NCBI RefSeq assembly: GCF_002845275.2
Contig: NZ_CP088149.1
Coordinates: 4,274,501 to 4,338,500, forward strand
From: Pseudomonas sp. S06B 330
GTDB lineage: Bacteria; Pseudomonadota; Gammaproteobacteria; Pseudomonadales; Pseudomonadaceae
Direction of reading: 5' to 3'
DNA length: 64,000 nucleotides
Under the pieces are notes generated by a model. That model saw only the letters and a list, made by a program, of their open reading frames with translations, made no database searches and had not been told where the DNA came from. Made by a program: the position numbers and the translations under genes. Shown here piece by piece: positions 22,889-32,997 of this stretch (within the stretch, counting starts at the first letter, position 1; each line of letters opens with the position of its first letter).

Positions 22889-23869
22889 TCAACCGCGCTC
22901 GGCAGGCACCGAGGACAATTCGAACGGGCTGCTGCTTCGTCGCTGGTTACGATCTTCGCGCGGCGTGGCGCCAAAGAAGTTGCGGTAGGCACTGGAGAAG
23001 TGTGGCCCCGATGAGAAGCCACAGGACAAGCCGATCTGGATGATCGATTTGCTGGTCTGCATCAACATCTGCCGCGCCTTGTTCAAGCGCAACTCCAGGT
23101 AGTACTGGCTTGGCACTCGATTGAGGTACTGCTTGAAGATCCGCTCCAGCTGACGCCGCGACACGCAGACATGCTGGGCGATCTCGTCGGTGGTCAACGG
23201 CTCTTCGATGTTGGCCTCCATCAACAGCACGGCCTGGGTCAGTTTCGGATGGCTCGAGCCCAGACGGTTCTGCAATGGAATACGCTGACGCTCGCCGCCT
23301 TCACGAATCCGCTCGACCACCAATTCCTCGGACACGGCCCCGGCCAACTCAGCACCGTGGTCACGCGCCAGCACCGCCAGCAACAGGTCGATCACCGACA
23401 TACCGCCACAGGCGGTCAGGCGATCTCGGTCCCAGTCGAACAGATGACTGGTGGCGATGACCTTGGGGAAACGCTCAGCAAAATCATCCTGCCAACGCCA
23501 GTGCACCGCCGCGCGATAGCCGTCGAGCAAGCCCAACTGAGCCAAGGGATAGACCCCTGCCGACAAGCCACCGACCACACACCCGGCGCGGGCCAGTTGC
23601 TTGAGGGCGCTGGCCAGCCCCGAAGCCACCGCCTGCGGCGGCTCATCAGCAAGCAGAAACAGCTTCTGACAACCTTCCAGGCGCCCCGCCCAAGGCTCGC
23701 CCGGCAAACGCCAAGCACCTTCAACGGCAGGCTCAGCCTGCAGGAAGGACAATTCATAGACGACTTCGGGATGAACCTTCTGGGCAACCCGCAAAACCTC
23801 TTCAGCCAGCGCCAGGGTCAGGGCTTTGGTGCTGGGCCAGATGAGAAAACCGATGCGCTGGGTGGTCAT
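22889..23869 (-). CDS. argR: Arginine-responsive AraC/XylS-family regulator ArgR
   Basis: 326 residues. The N-terminal DJ-1/PfpI-like domain (about 1-185, IGFLIWPSTKALTLALAEEV, GGLSAGVYPLAQLGLL) binds arginine. The C-terminal AraC helix-turn-helix pair (about 210-310) includes TTDEIAQHVCVSRRQLERIF and IIQIGLSCGFSSGPHFSSAY. Distinct from the E. coli ArgR family. In Pseudomonas it activates the aru and aot operons and represses biosynthetic genes. It is the last gene of the aotJQMP-argR operon, 98 bp after aotP, giving autoregulation. Confidence 0.93.
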   Translation of the reverse strand: MTTQRIGFLIWPSTKALTLALAEEVLRVAQKVHPEVVYELSFLQAEPAVEGAWRLPGEPWAGRLEGCQKLFLLADEPPQAVASGLASALKQLARAGCVVGGLSAGVYPLAQLGLLDGYRAAVHWRWQDDFAERFPKVIATSHLFDWDRDRLTACGGMSVIDLLLAVLARDHGAELAGAVSEELVVERIREGGERQRIPLQNRLGSSHPKLTQAVLLMEANIEEPLTTDEIAQHVCVSRRQLERIFKQYLNRVPSQYYLELRLNKARQMLMQTSKSIIQIGLSCGFSSGPHFSSAYRNFFGATPREDRNQRRSSSPFELSSVPAERG

Positions 23870-23967
23870 GGGGTGCGGTCCGAAACCTGAGGGAGGTCAA
23901 GAAGATAGAGCCTGGTCATGCTGCGATGAATTCGCAGCATGACCCATGTTGGTGCAAGACGGCAATC

Positions 23968-24732
23968 TTACTTCAAGCTGCCAGACAGGAACTGCTGCAA
24001 ACGTTCGGATTGCGGATTGACCAGCACCTCACGTGGGTTGCCGCTCTCTTCCACCAGTCCCTTATGCAGGAACACCAGCTGGTTCGACACCTCGCGAGCA
24101 AAGCCCATTTCGTGGGTCACCACCACCATGGTCCGGCCTTCCTGGGCCAATGCCTGCATCACCTTGAGCACATCGCCGACCAGCTCAGGGTCGAGCGCCG
24201 AAGTCGGCTCGTCGAACAACATTACTTCCGGCTCCATGGCCAGGGCTCGAGCAATCGCTACTCGCTGCTGCTCGCCCCCGGACATATGCCCAGGATAGGC
24301 ATCTTTGCGATGCGCCACACCGACCTTGGCCAAGTAATGCTCAGCCTTTTCCAAGGCGTCTTTTTTGGGCATGCCCAGCACATGGACCGGTGCTTCGATG
24401 ATGTTTTCCAGCGCCGTCATGTGCGACCACAGATTGAAATGCTGGAACACCATCGACAGGCGCGAACGCATGCGTTGCAGTTGCTTGGGGTCGGCAGCCT
24501 TGAGCGCGCCGTCCTTGTTTGCCACTAGCTTGAGTTCTTCGTTATTGAGCAGGATCTTGCCCGCATGCGGCTGCTCAAGCAGGTTGATGCAGCGCAGGAA
24601 GGTACTTTTTCCCGAGCCACTGGAGCCGATGATGCTGATCACGTCGCCTGCCTTGGCCGCCAGGGACACACCCTTGAGCACTTCGTGACTGCCGTAGCGT
24701 TTATGCAGATCTTGGATTTCGAGTTTGTACAT
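23968..24732 (-). CDS. aotP: Arginine/ornithine ABC transporter ATP-binding protein AotP
   Basis: 254 residues from MYKLEIQDLHKRYG at 24732; the GTG five codons upstream is less likely. Walker A GSSGSGKST (about 34-42), ABC signature MSGGEQQRVAIARAL, Walker B VMLFDEPTSALDP and the switch His in VVVTHEMGFARE are intact. It powers import of arginine and ornithine by the polar amino acid family transporter AotJQMP. In P. aeruginosa aotO lies between aotM and aotP; here only 65 bp separate them, so aotO is absent. Confidence 0.95.
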   Translation of the reverse strand: MYKLEIQDLHKRYGSHEVLKGVSLAAKAGDVISIIGSSGSGKSTFLRCINLLEQPHAGKILLNNEELKLVANKDGALKAADPKQLQRMRSRLSMVFQHFNLWSHMTALENIIEAPVHVLGMPKKDALEKAEHYLAKVGVAHRKDAYPGHMSGGEQQRVAIARALAMEPEVMLFDEPTSALDPELVGDVLKVMQALAQEGRTMVVVTHEMGFAREVSNQLVFLHKGLVEESGNPREVLVNPQSERLQQFLSGSLK

Positions 24733-24797
24733 GCTGTCGATTCTCACAAAGCAGTCAGTCTTGAGCTAACGCTCAGGGCGAAAAAGTAGCGCAGGCC

Positions 24798-25496
24798 TCA
24801 GTGCTTACGCGGCGCTAGATAGCCAAGCCAGCGGCGTTCAGCCAGCTTGAACAGGCGCACCAGAATGAAGGTCAGGCACAGATAGAAGACGCCGGCGGTG
24901 ATATAGGCCTCGAACGGCAAGTAATACTGAGCATTGACCGTGCGCGCCGCACCGGTGATGTCGATCAGGGTGACGATCGAGGCAAGACTGGTGGTCTGCA
25001 GCATCATGATCACTTCGTTGCTGTACTGCGGCAGCGCCCGACGCAGGGCCGACGGCAGCAGAATCCGACGGTACATTTTGACCCGCGACATCCCCATGGC
25101 CTTGGCCGCCTCAATCTCGCCATGGGGCGTGGCCTTGAGGCTGCCAGCAATGATTTCTGCAGTGTAGGCACTGGTATTGATGGCAAAGGCCAGGCAGGCA
25201 CAGAAGGTTGCACTCGACAGCCATGGCCAGAGGAAGCTCTCACGCACCGCCTCGAACTGAGCCAGACCGTAATAGATCAGGAACAGCTGGACCAGCATCG
25301 GCGTTCCACGGATCACGTAGGTGTAGAGCCAGGCGGTCATATTCACCAACGGCTGCTTGGACACCCGCATCAATCCCAGCGGGATCGCCGCCAGCAAACC
25401 GAACAGCAGCGACAGCGCCAGCAGCTTGAGGGTGGTCAGCAAACCGCCCAGGTACAGCGGCAGCGCTTCCCAGATGACGTTGTAGTCGAAAATCAT
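24798..25496 (-). CDS. aotM: Arginine/ornithine ABC transporter permease AotM
   Basis: 232 residues with about five membrane helices; HisM-type permease of the HEQRo family. The EAA loop that docks to the ATPase is EAAKAMGMSRVKMYRRILLP. YVIRGTPMLVQLFLIYYGLA is the N-terminal family signature. It pairs with AotQ to form the membrane channel. Its start overlaps the aotQ stop by 4 bases (ATGA). Confidence 0.94.
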   Translation of the reverse strand: MIFDYNVIWEALPLYLGGLLTTLKLLALSLLFGLLAAIPLGLMRVSKQPLVNMTAWLYTYVIRGTPMLVQLFLIYYGLAQFEAVRESFLWPWLSSATFCACLAFAINTSAYTAEIIAGSLKATPHGEIEAAKAMGMSRVKMYRRILLPSALRRALPQYSNEVIMMLQTTSLASIVTLIDITGAARTVNAQYYLPFEAYITAGVFYLCLTFILVRLFKLAERRWLGYLAPRKH

Positions 25497-26182
25497 AGTT
25501 CAGCCGCCTTTACGCCTACCGAGTAGCGCTTCTCGAGGTAACGCAGGGCCAGCAGCGAGACACTGGTGATTATCAGGTACAGGGCCGCGACCGCCAGGAA
25601 GAAGGTGAAAGGCTCGCGAGTGGCATCCGCCGCCTGCTTGGCCTTGAACATCATGTCCTGCAGGCCGACCACCGAAATCAGGGCCGTGGCCTTGGTCAGG
25701 ACCAGCCAGTTGTTGGTGAAACCTGGAATCGCCAGGCGAATCATCTGCGGCACCATGACCCGAAAAAACACCTGCAGGCTGCTCATGCCATAGGCCATGC
25801 CAGCTTCGGCCTGCCCTTTGGGAATGGCCATGAAGGCACCGCGAAAGGTTTCCGAAAGATAGGCACCAAAAATGAAGCCCAGGGTACCGATACCCGCCAC
25901 CAGCGGGTTGAGGTCGATGTAATCGTCATAACCGAGCAGCGGTGCTACGCGGTTGAGCAGGTCCTGACCACCGTAGAAAATCAGCAGGATCAGTACCAGG
26001 TCGGGGATCCCGCGGATCACCGTGGAATACAGGTCACCCAGCCATGCCAACCAGCGCACTGGCGACAGACGCAGGGCTACACCGATAAGGCCGAGTACAA
26101 TGGCCAGGGCCATGGACGACAAGGCAAGCTGCAGCGTTAGCCACACGCCGTCGAGGATAACTGCCCCGTAGCCTTTCAACAT
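25493..26182 (-). CDS. aotQ: Arginine/ornithine ABC transporter permease AotQ
   Basis: 229 residues from MLKGYG at 26182 (GAGGACC ahead). HisQ-type permease with about five helices; family signature TVIRGIPDLVLILLIFYGGQ and EAA loop EAGMAYGMSSLQVFFRVMVP. Overlaps aotM by ATGA, so the two permeases are translationally coupled and should be made in equal amounts. It lies 90 bp after aotJ. Confidence 0.94.
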   Translation of the reverse strand: MLKGYGAVILDGVWLTLQLALSSMALAIVLGLIGVALRLSPVRWLAWLGDLYSTVIRGIPDLVLILLIFYGGQDLLNRVAPLLGYDDYIDLNPLVAGIGTLGFIFGAYLSETFRGAFMAIPKGQAEAGMAYGMSSLQVFFRVMVPQMIRLAIPGFTNNWLVLTKATALISVVGLQDMMFKAKQAADATREPFTFFLAVAALYLIITSVSLLALRYLEKRYSVGVKAAEL

Positions 26183-26272
26183 GATGAGGTCCTCGACCTT
26201 AGGGATGAAAAAATGGTGCAAACCTCAGAGTCTCTGCTGCTTGCACCATTACACAGGTGAAACGTCGACGAT

Positions 26273-27058
26273 TTACTTGGCTTCAGGGCCGTAAATATCG
26301 AAGTTGAAGTACTTGTCCTGGATCGCCTTGTACTTGCCGTTAGCGCGAATGGCCGCGATGGCAGCGTTGAGGCGGTCGAGATTGGCCTTGTCGCCCTTGC
26401 GCACCGCAATACCAACGCCGTCACCGAAGTACTTCACGTCAGTGAAGGATGGACCGACAAAGGCGTAACCCTTGCCCGCGTCAGTTTTCAGGAAGCCATC
26501 TTCGAGCAGCGTAGCATCGGCGACGGTGCCATCGAGGCGACCGGCAGCGACGTCCAGGTAAATTTCGTTCTGGGTGCCGTAAGGAACGATGGTCGCGCCT
26601 TGTGGCGCCAGGACTTCCTTAGCGAAGCGGTCGTGGATCGAACCACGCTGCACACCGATCTTCTTGCCCTTGAGCTCGGCCAGGTTATCGCTGACGGCAG
26701 TACCTTCCTTCATCACCAGACGCGCCGGGGTCAGGTAGTACTTACCGGTGAAGTCCACGGACTTCTTGCGATCTTCGGTGATCGACATGGACGAGAGGAT
26801 CGCGTCGATCTTGCGCACTTTCAGTGCTGGGATCAGGCCATCGAACTCTTGCTCAACCCAGGTGCACTTGACCTTCATCTCTTCGCACAGGGCGTTGCCG
26901 ATGTCGTAGTCGAAGCCGACGATGTTGCCATCTGGGGCTTTCGAGGCAAACGGTGGGTAGGCGGCCTCGATACCGATTTTCAGCGGTTTCTCATCAGCCA
27001 GCGATGCCAGGGAAAACACGGACAGCGCCAGTGCGCCAAGCAGTGCGAGTTTCTTCAT
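26273..27058 (-). CDS. aotJ: Arginine/ornithine-binding periplasmic protein AotJ
   Basis: 261 residues. The signal peptide ([20 protein letters not shown], cleavage near residue 20) is followed by a family 3 solute-binding protein: [53 protein letters not shown] and [10 protein letters not shown]. It delivers basic amino acids to AotQM. The ATG at 27058 (GGAG 7 nt before) is chosen over the one 4 codons upstream. First gene of the operon, with an ArgR half-site about 150 bp upstream. Confidence 0.95.
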   Translation of the reverse strand: MKKLALLGALALSVFSLASLADEKPLKIGIEAAYPPFASKAPDGNIVGFDYDIGNALCEEMKVKCTWVEQEFDGLIPALKVRKIDAILSSMSITEDRKKSVDFTGKYYLTPARLVMKEGTAVSDNLAELKGKKIGVQRGSIHDRFAKEVLAPQGATIVPYGTQNEIYLDVAAGRLDGTVADATLLEDGFLKTDAGKGYAFVGPSFTDVKYFGDGVGIAVRKGDKANLDRLNAAIAAIRANGKYKAIQDKYFNFDIYGPEAK

Positions 27059-27207
27059 CTGGAACTCCATCGGTAAAGGGCAATACGAGGCAGAGCGTTA
27101 CCGCTGCCCGATATGCGAATGGGTACAACGCGAGCTGCGTAGCGTCAACGAAGGTCGAGTGCCACGAGCGAGTGATCGGCATTTTAACGACAGCTCCGTA
27201 GCCGATA

Positions 27208-27223
27208 TTTCCTCAATGCGACA
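27208..27223 (-). promoter_or_regulatory. ArgR half-site upstream of aotJ
   Basis: Minus strand TGTCGC-ATTGAGGA-AA fits TGTCGC-N8-AA. A weaker TGTCGT lies 31 bp downstream (27187-27192 on the plus strand). Together they fit ArgR control of the aot operon. The rest of 27059-27493 holds no gene. Confidence 0.6.
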
Positions 27224-27493
27224 ACTAGTTATAGAAGCGCAGGAAATCGAGAGCGGAGATATTGACAGCTTTCGCGGAATATGCAAAAGCAAAAGACAAA
27301 TAACCAATCAACGAAGCAATAAGCGGGCCTATTATTGGCAAAGCCTTCTAATCCGGCAAGCGTAGCGTTTCAGTACACCGCACTTGATGACTAAAACGCC
27401 GTCAACGTGGGTGGTGATGTTTCCCTATGCCTCGCTTTCGGGCAATGGTGGTGACAGAAAGGTTACCGATGACTGCCCACGTAACAAAAAGCA

Positions 27494-27528
27494 CAAGGCC
27501 CCGCCTGGATCGACCGAGCGGGGCCTTG
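27494..27528 (-). terminator. Terminator after acsA
   Basis: AAGGCCCCGC...GCGGGGCCTT, a 10-bp GC-rich stem, followed on the minus strand by GTGCTTTTTGTT. A short remnant of a REP half (GTGGGAGCTGGCC) lies at 27540-27552 between it and the acsA stop. Confidence 0.8.
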
Positions 27529-27569
27529 TGACAAACCGGGTGGGAGCTGGCCCCACCCTTCGTTTTTAC

Positions 27570-29525
27570 TTACGCGACATTCATGGTCTTGTGGGTATCC
27601 ACCAAGTGCTGGACAACGCCCGGATCAGCCAAGGTCGAAATATCACCCAACGCGTCATACTCGGCCGTGGCAATCTTGCGCAGAATGCGGCGCATGATCT
27701 TGCCTGAACGGGTCTTGGGCAGGCCGGGGGCCCACTGAATAACATCCGGCGAAGCGATCGGACCGATCTCCTTGCGCACCCAGTTCTTCAATTCCAGACG
27801 CAGCGCTTCACTGGGCTCTTCACCCCCATTTAGGGTGACATAGACATAGATGCCCTGCCCCTTGATGTCGTGCGGTACACCCACCACAGCCGCCTCAGCC
27901 ACTTTCGGGTGCGCAACCATTGCGCTCTCGATCTCGGCGGTGCCCATACGGTGACCGGAGACGTTGAGCACATCATCAACGCGACCAGTGATCCAGTAGT
28001 AACCGTCTTCATCACGACGGGCACCATCACCTGTGAAATACATGCCGCGGAAGGTCTTGAAGTAGGTGTCGACGAAACGATCGTGATCGCCATACAGCGA
28101 ACGCGACTGACCCGGCCACGAATCAAGGATCACCAGGTTACCTTCGGCAGCACCATCAATCAGGTTGCCCAGGTTATCCACCAACGCCGGCACCACACCG
28201 AAGAATGGTCGCGTCGCCGAACCCGGCTTGAGCGCGGTAGCACCTGGCAGCGGGCTGATCAGCACGCCACCGGTTTCGGTTTGCCACCAGGTATCGACAA
28301 TCGGGCAGCGCTCCTTACCCACCGTCTGGTAGTACCAGTTCCAGGCTTCCGGGTTGATCGGCTCACCCACCGACCCCAGCAGACGCAAACTGGAGCCATC
28401 AGCGCCAGCCACGGCGGCCTGCCCTTCCGCCATCATTGCGCGAATGGCAGTCGGTGCGGTGTAAAGGATATTGACCTTGTGCTTGTCGATGATCTTCGAC
28501 ACTCGAGTGATATCCGGATAGTTCGGCACACCTTCGAACAACACAGTGGTCGCACCGTTGGCCAGCGGGCCATAAACGATGTAGCTGTGACCGGTGACCC
28601 AACCAACGTCGGCGGTGCACCAGTAGACTTCACCTGGACGGTAGTCAAATACCCGCTCGTGGGTCAGGGCGGCATAGACCATATAGCCGCCAGTGGTATG
28701 CAGCACACCCTTAGGCTTGCCGGTGGAGCCGGAGGTATAGAGGATGAACAGCGCTTCTTCGGCGCCCATTTCTTTCGGTGCGCAGTGACTGGAAGCAACC
28801 TTCATCAGGTCTTCGTACCAAATGTCACGATGCTGGTGCCAGGCAATATCACCACCAGTGCGCTTGCAGACGATGATTTTCTGCACGCTGGCGGTTTCCG
28901 GGTTGGTCAGGGCCAGATCAACATTGGCCTTGAGCGGGGTACGACGGCCGCCACGCAGGCCCTCGTCGGCGGTGATCACCACTTTCGACTTGCAGTCGAT
29001 GATGCGCCCAGCCAATGCCTCGGGGGAGAAGCCACCGAACACGACCGAGTGGATTGCGCCGATACGGGCACAGGCCAGCATCGCAACCACCGCCTCGGGA
29101 ATCATCGGCATGTAGATGGTGACCACGTCACCACGGTGCACATCCTGACCGCGCAAAGCGTTGGCGAATTTGCACACCTGCTCGTGCAGTTCGCGGTAGG
29201 TGATGTTGCGGTGCTCGGAAGGATCGTCACCCTCCCAGATGATTGCAACCTGATCACCACGCTCGGCCAGGTGGCGATCAAGGCAGTTGTAAGAGACGTT
29301 CAGAGTGCCGTCTGCAAACCATTTGATATCGACATGATGGTCGTCAAAAGAGGTCTGCTTGACCTTGGTGAAGGGCTTGATCCAGTCCAGGCGCTGGGCC
29401 TGCTCACGCCAGAAGCCATCCGGGTTGATAACCGACTGCTGGTACATGGCCTTGTAGGTCGCCTCGTCAGTCAGCGTAGTGGCCGCAACCTCGGGACGAA
29501 CGGGATACAGGGGAGCCGCACTCAT
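27570..29525 (-). CDS. acsA: Acetyl-CoA synthetase
   Basis: 651 residues, ANL superfamily. The phosphate loop [30 protein letters not shown], the hinge [18 protein letters not shown] and the C-terminal [15 protein letters not shown] are all present; the Lys in SGK is the site usually switched off by acetylation. It activates acetate with ATP and CoA. It lies about 500 bp upstream of aotJ in the same direction but is separated by its own terminator, so it is a separate unit. Strong activity is expected during growth on acetate or ethanol. Confidence 0.97.
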   Translation of the reverse strand: MSAAPLYPVRPEVAATTLTDEATYKAMYQQSVINPDGFWREQAQRLDWIKPFTKVKQTSFDDHHVDIKWFADGTLNVSYNCLDRHLAERGDQVAIIWEGDDPSEHRNITYRELHEQVCKFANALRGQDVHRGDVVTIYMPMIPEAVVAMLACARIGAIHSVVFGGFSPEALAGRIIDCKSKVVITADEGLRGGRRTPLKANVDLALTNPETASVQKIIVCKRTGGDIAWHQHRDIWYEDLMKVASSHCAPKEMGAEEALFILYTSGSTGKPKGVLHTTGGYMVYAALTHERVFDYRPGEVYWCTADVGWVTGHSYIVYGPLANGATTVLFEGVPNYPDITRVSKIIDKHKVNILYTAPTAIRAMMAEGQAAVAGADGSSLRLLGSVGEPINPEAWNWYYQTVGKERCPIVDTWWQTETGGVLISPLPGATALKPGSATRPFFGVVPALVDNLGNLIDGAAEGNLVILDSWPGQSRSLYGDHDRFVDTYFKTFRGMYFTGDGARRDEDGYYWITGRVDDVLNVSGHRMGTAEIESAMVAHPKVAEAAVVGVPHDIKGQGIYVYVTLNGGEEPSEALRLELKNWVRKEIGPIASPDVIQWAPGLPKTRSGKIMRRILRKIATAEYDALGDISTLADPGVVQHLVDTHKTMNVA

Positions 29526-29925
29526 CTTTATCTACCTCGGTGTAATAGTTGTTTTTGTATGACCTCGTTGTAACTGTACCAGACCTCGCCGACCATTCGA
29601 CGTTGGTAGTAACGCCCTGCTCTTTTGCACCCACGCAATTGACGGCAGGCTCAAGACCGGGCACTAGCGCGTAGAAAATAAAATCCGCCAGGTGCAAATC
29701 CTGCGATTGTTACAGTTTTTGCCAACAGTGTTTATCAAAACGCCATCTGTTTAAGGTACCCGCCCACCCCTAAAATTCACCTCGCCAGCAACGGCATCGC
29801 GATTAACTTCTTGTTACAGCCCCCACGAAGGCCGTTAATCCCGAGATAACCCCGATAGTTGAACTTTAGTTGCACACGCGGCGCCACAAGCGCTGCGTGC
29901 CCCCTTACGACCTTAGACAGGTAAA
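29526..29925. other. Divergent promoter region between acsA and the DUF2790 gene
   Basis: 400 bp with no protein-like ORF, tRNA or terminator. It must hold the two divergent promoters. I could not assign a specific operator. Confidence 0.4.
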
Positions 29926-30192
29926 ATGAAAATGAAAGCGTTACTGGTATTGGCACTTGGCAGTCTTTGCAGCGTGGCCATGGCCGACGAAGTTGCAAAC
30001 GGTGCTGCCGAGCAGATTCCGGTTGAACAGTACAGTTACTCGCAGCACCTGGACATCGCCAAAGTCATTTCCATGAGCGAAGTCCCGAATGTCTGCGAAG
30101 TGGTCCCGGCGCGCATGACCTACGAGGACTCGCAGGGCCAGCGGCATATTCTTGAGTACCGTGTAATGGGTAACGGTTGCTCTAACGGATAA
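29926..30192 (+). CDS. DUF2790 domain protein, periplasmic
   Basis: 88 residues. A signal peptide (MKMKALLVLALGSLCSVAMA, cut before DEVANG) precedes a DUF2790 domain: YSYSQHLDIAKVISMSEVP, CEVVPARMTYEDSQGQRH and YRVMGNGC. The two cysteines may form a disulfide. DUF2790 proteins are small, secreted, found in many copies in Pseudomonas, and often respond to metals or stress; the function is unknown. Start could be the ATG at 29926 or 29932. Single-gene unit. Confidence 0.8.
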   Translation: MKMKALLVLALGSLCSVAMADEVANGAAEQIPVEQYSYSQHLDIAKVISMSEVPNVCEVVPARMTYEDSQGQRHILEYRVMGNGCSNG

Positions 30193-30314
30193 TCTGAAGA
30201 TTACCGCTCGCCGCGCCTCGATCACCATTGACCGGGGCGCGCGGTTCAAATAAACCACACAAGATCGTTACACCCAACTATCGTCAAGCTGACAACCTTG
30301 TAATTAAAGTTAGT

Positions 30315-31874
30315 TTACTCAACCGACCTACCAACACCATGTTCGCGCAACTTGTTGGCGATTGTCGTGTGTGAAACACCCAGTCGTTTTCCTAACGCAC
30401 GACTCGTGGGAAATTCACTCATCAATTGTTCCAGCACGGCCTTTTCAAAACGCCCGACAATGTCGCCCAGATCGCCTTCCAGGGAAAACTCCCCCAGCGG
30501 TTGGCGCGCCCCATAGTCCGGCAAGCGAATGTGCTCGCCCTTGACCACCCCACCCTCACACAACGACACCGCTTGGAACAAGACGTTCTCCAGCTGGCGT
30601 ACGTTACCCGGCCAGTGATACTGACTCAGGCGCTCCATTGCCGCAGGGGCCAGGCGCGGCAACGGGCAACCAATCTGCCGACTGGCTTGATCGAGAAAGT
30701 GCTCGACCAGTGGCGGCAAGCCATCCAGACACTCACGCAATGGCGGAATGTGCAGTGAAAGCACATTCAGGCGGTGATAAAGATCCTGACGGAACTCGCC
30801 ACGCGCGCAGAGCTCCGAGAGGTCAACCTGGGTCGCGCAGATAACCCGCACATCCAAATACACCTCCTCGTCACTGCCCACCCGGCGGAAGCAACCATCC
30901 TGTAAAAAACGTAGCAACTTGACCTGCAAGCGCGGGCTCATCTCACCCACACCATCCAGAAACAGCGTGCCCCCCGCCGTCAGCTCCAATAAACCCAGCT
31001 TGCCCTCGGCTCGCGCCCCTTCGAAGGCTCCAGGCCCATAACCGAACAACTCGGTTTCGGCCATCGATTCCGGCAGGCCAGCGCAATTGAGTGCCATTAA
31101 TGGCGCCTGCCCGCGTGGGCTCGCCAAGTGGCAGGCGCGGGCCAGCAACTCTTTACCGGTACCCGTCTCCCCTTCGATCAGTAACGGCGCGTCCAACGGC
31201 GCCATGCGCCGCGCCTCACGCACCACCGCCGCCATCACCCGCGAACTCTGGAAAATGCTGTCGAAGCCGCGCAACTCCTGCTTGCGCACGTTGTAGATGC
31301 GCTCACCAATCCGGTCGGCTCGGTGCAAGGTCAACACAGCCCCTGCCAGCGCCTCGCTATCGTCGTGCTCCGATTGCAGCGGTGCGATGTCGGCCAGGAA
31401 CACATCACCCTTGACCTTGACCCGTAGGCCATTGATCCGCGATTTGTTCGCCCGCACCAGCTCCGGCAAATCGAAATCCTCGGCATACCGCGACAACGGG
31501 ATCCCTGGAACCTCATCCACCCGCACCCCGAGCAACTGCGCCGCCGCTCGGTTGGCAGCAACGATAGAGCCCCCCATGTCGATCGACAACACCGGAAAAT
31601 CCAGCGCCCCGAGCAACGCATTGAGCTCCATGTGTCGCCGCTCACTGGGCATCAGACCTACGCGCTTGACGCCGAACACACCGGTGATCGATTCGAACTT
31701 GGGCCGTAACGCCTGAAACTGCAGGTTAATCAGGTTAGGACAGTGCAGATAGATCGCATTGCCATGCTCGCCGCCGACCTCACCGCGGGCGACGTTGATG
31801 CCGTACTCCACCAGCAAGTTGAGGATGTCGCGCAGAATGCCGATGCGGTTCTGGCAATGCACTTTGATACGCAT
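30315..31874 (-). CDS. phhR: Aromatic amino acid regulator PhhR (TyrR family)
   Basis: 519 residues. Order: ACT domain (about 1-75, MRIKVHCQNRIGILRDILNL), PAS domain (about 80-190, binds aromatics), AAA+ domain (about 205-440, Walker A GETGTGKELLARA) and a C-terminal HTH ending TSRALGKRLGVSHTTIANKL. The sigma54-contact loop, GAFTGA in true enhancer proteins, reads GAFEGA here, which fits TyrR/PhhR acting on sigma70 promoters. It activates phhABC and other phenylalanine and tyrosine catabolic genes. It is divergent from phhA over a 292-bp region with two boxes. Confidence 0.95.
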   Translation of the reverse strand: MRIKVHCQNRIGILRDILNLLVEYGINVARGEVGGEHGNAIYLHCPNLINLQFQALRPKFESITGVFGVKRVGLMPSERRHMELNALLGALDFPVLSIDMGGSIVAANRAAAQLLGVRVDEVPGIPLSRYAEDFDLPELVRANKSRINGLRVKVKGDVFLADIAPLQSEHDDSEALAGAVLTLHRADRIGERIYNVRKQELRGFDSIFQSSRVMAAVVREARRMAPLDAPLLIEGETGTGKELLARACHLASPRGQAPLMALNCAGLPESMAETELFGYGPGAFEGARAEGKLGLLELTAGGTLFLDGVGEMSPRLQVKLLRFLQDGCFRRVGSDEEVYLDVRVICATQVDLSELCARGEFRQDLYHRLNVLSLHIPPLRECLDGLPPLVEHFLDQASRQIGCPLPRLAPAAMERLSQYHWPGNVRQLENVLFQAVSLCEGGVVKGEHIRLPDYGARQPLGEFSLEGDLGDIVGRFEKAVLEQLMSEFPTSRALGKRLGVSHTTIANKLREHGVGRSVE

Positions 31875-31954
31875 GAACTGTCCTACCTATAGGTCTGGAA
31901 CAAAACCTTGGCACCCACCGGACGAGCAATTATTTAGTCACCCGGAAGATTTTT

Positions 31955-31972
31955 CGTAAAGATTACGTGACA
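31955..31972. promoter_or_regulatory. Weak PhhR box in the phhR-phhA region
   Basis: CGTAAA-N6-GTGACA, a degenerate version of the PhhR consensus TGTAAA-N6-TTTACA. It lies 73 bp upstream of the stronger box, about seven helical turns. Confidence 0.4.
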
Positions 31973-32027
31973 AAAAGTCGAAATCCGATCAAGAACAGCC
32001 CTCGATTTTTCGGACTCCCGCCAAGAA

Positions 32028-32045
32028 TGTAAAATAATCGTTACA
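32028..32045. promoter_or_regulatory. PhhR box upstream of phhA
   Basis: TGTAAAATAATCGTTACA fits TGTAAA-N6-TTTACA with one mismatch. It lies 122 bp upstream of the phhA ATG, where an activator of phhABC should bind. Confidence 0.7.
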
Positions 32046-32166
32046 GAAAGCAGCGAAATTAGCCAGCCCTCCAGGCGCTAGACCGATGCAAAGTACGGCG
32101 CTGCGGGTTATCTCTTAAGCAACGGCTTGATCACATAACAAAAAAGGCCCTCAGCAGGAGAGCAGT

Positions 32167-32955
32167 ATGAAACAGACGCAATACGTGGCTCGCGAGCCCG
32201 ATGCGCAAGGGTTTATTGACTACCCGCAGCAGGAACACGCGGTGTGGAATACCCTGATTACCCGCCAACTGAAAGTGATCGAGGGCCGCGCGTGCCAGGA
32301 GTACCTGGACGGCATCGAACAACTGGGCTTGCCGCACGACCGCATCCCACAGCTGGGTGAAATCAATAAAGTGCTGGGCGCCACCACTGGCTGGCAAGTC
32401 GCCCGCGTGCCTGCGCTGATCCCCTTCCAAACCTTTTTTGAACTGCTGGCCAGCAAGCGCTTTCCGGTAGCAACTTTCATTCGCACCGAAGAAGAGCTCG
32501 ACTACCTGCAAGAACCGGATATTTTCCACGAAATCTTCGGCCATTGCCCGTTGCTGACCAACCCCTGGTTCGCCGAGTTCACCCACACCTACGGCAAACT
32601 TGGTCTCAAAGCGACCAAGGAAGAGCGCGTCTATCTGGCCCGTTTGTACTGGATGACTATCGAGTTCGGCCTCGTTGACACCCCCCAGGGACGCAAGATC
32701 TATGGCGGCGGTATCCTCTCCTCGCCGAAAGAGACCGTCTACAGTTTGTCCGATGAGCCTGAGCATCAGGTCTTCGACCCGCTGGAAGCCATGCGCACCC
32801 CCTACCGCATCGACATCCTGCAACCGGTGTACTTTGCCCTGCCCAACCTCAAACGACTGTTCGACCTCGCTCACGAAGACATCATGGGCATGGTCCACAC
32901 AGCAATGAAGATGGGCCTGCACGCACCGAAATTTCCACCGAAGGCGGCCGCCTGA
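32167..32955 (+). CDS. phhA: Phenylalanine 4-monooxygenase
   Basis: 262 residues, the usual length for the bacterial enzyme. The iron ligands are in FHEIFGHCPLL (two His), with the Glu in the YWMTIEFGLV segment. A pterin-dependent non-heme iron hydroxylase, it converts phenylalanine to tyrosine with O2 and tetrahydropterin. The AGGAG-AGCAGT leader at about 32156-32166 supports the start. First gene of phhABC, under PhhR control. Confidence 0.96.
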   Translation: MKQTQYVAREPDAQGFIDYPQQEHAVWNTLITRQLKVIEGRACQEYLDGIEQLGLPHDRIPQLGEINKVLGATTGWQVARVPALIPFQTFFELLASKRFPVATFIRTEEELDYLQEPDIFHEIFGHCPLLTNPWFAEFTHTYGKLGLKATKEERVYLARLYWMTIEFGLVDTPQGRKIYGGGILSSPKETVYSLSDEPEHQVFDPLEAMRTPYRIDILQPVYFALPNLKRLFDLAHEDIMGMVHTAMKMGLHAPKFPPKAAA

Positions 32956-32997
32956 GCCGCCTCGTAAATCAATAACAAACCACTTGCGGAAAACCTT

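Noticed and set aside
27870..29573. A 567-codon open frame antisense to acsA
   Set aside because: Shadow frame of a GC-rich gene; no domain and no ribosome site.
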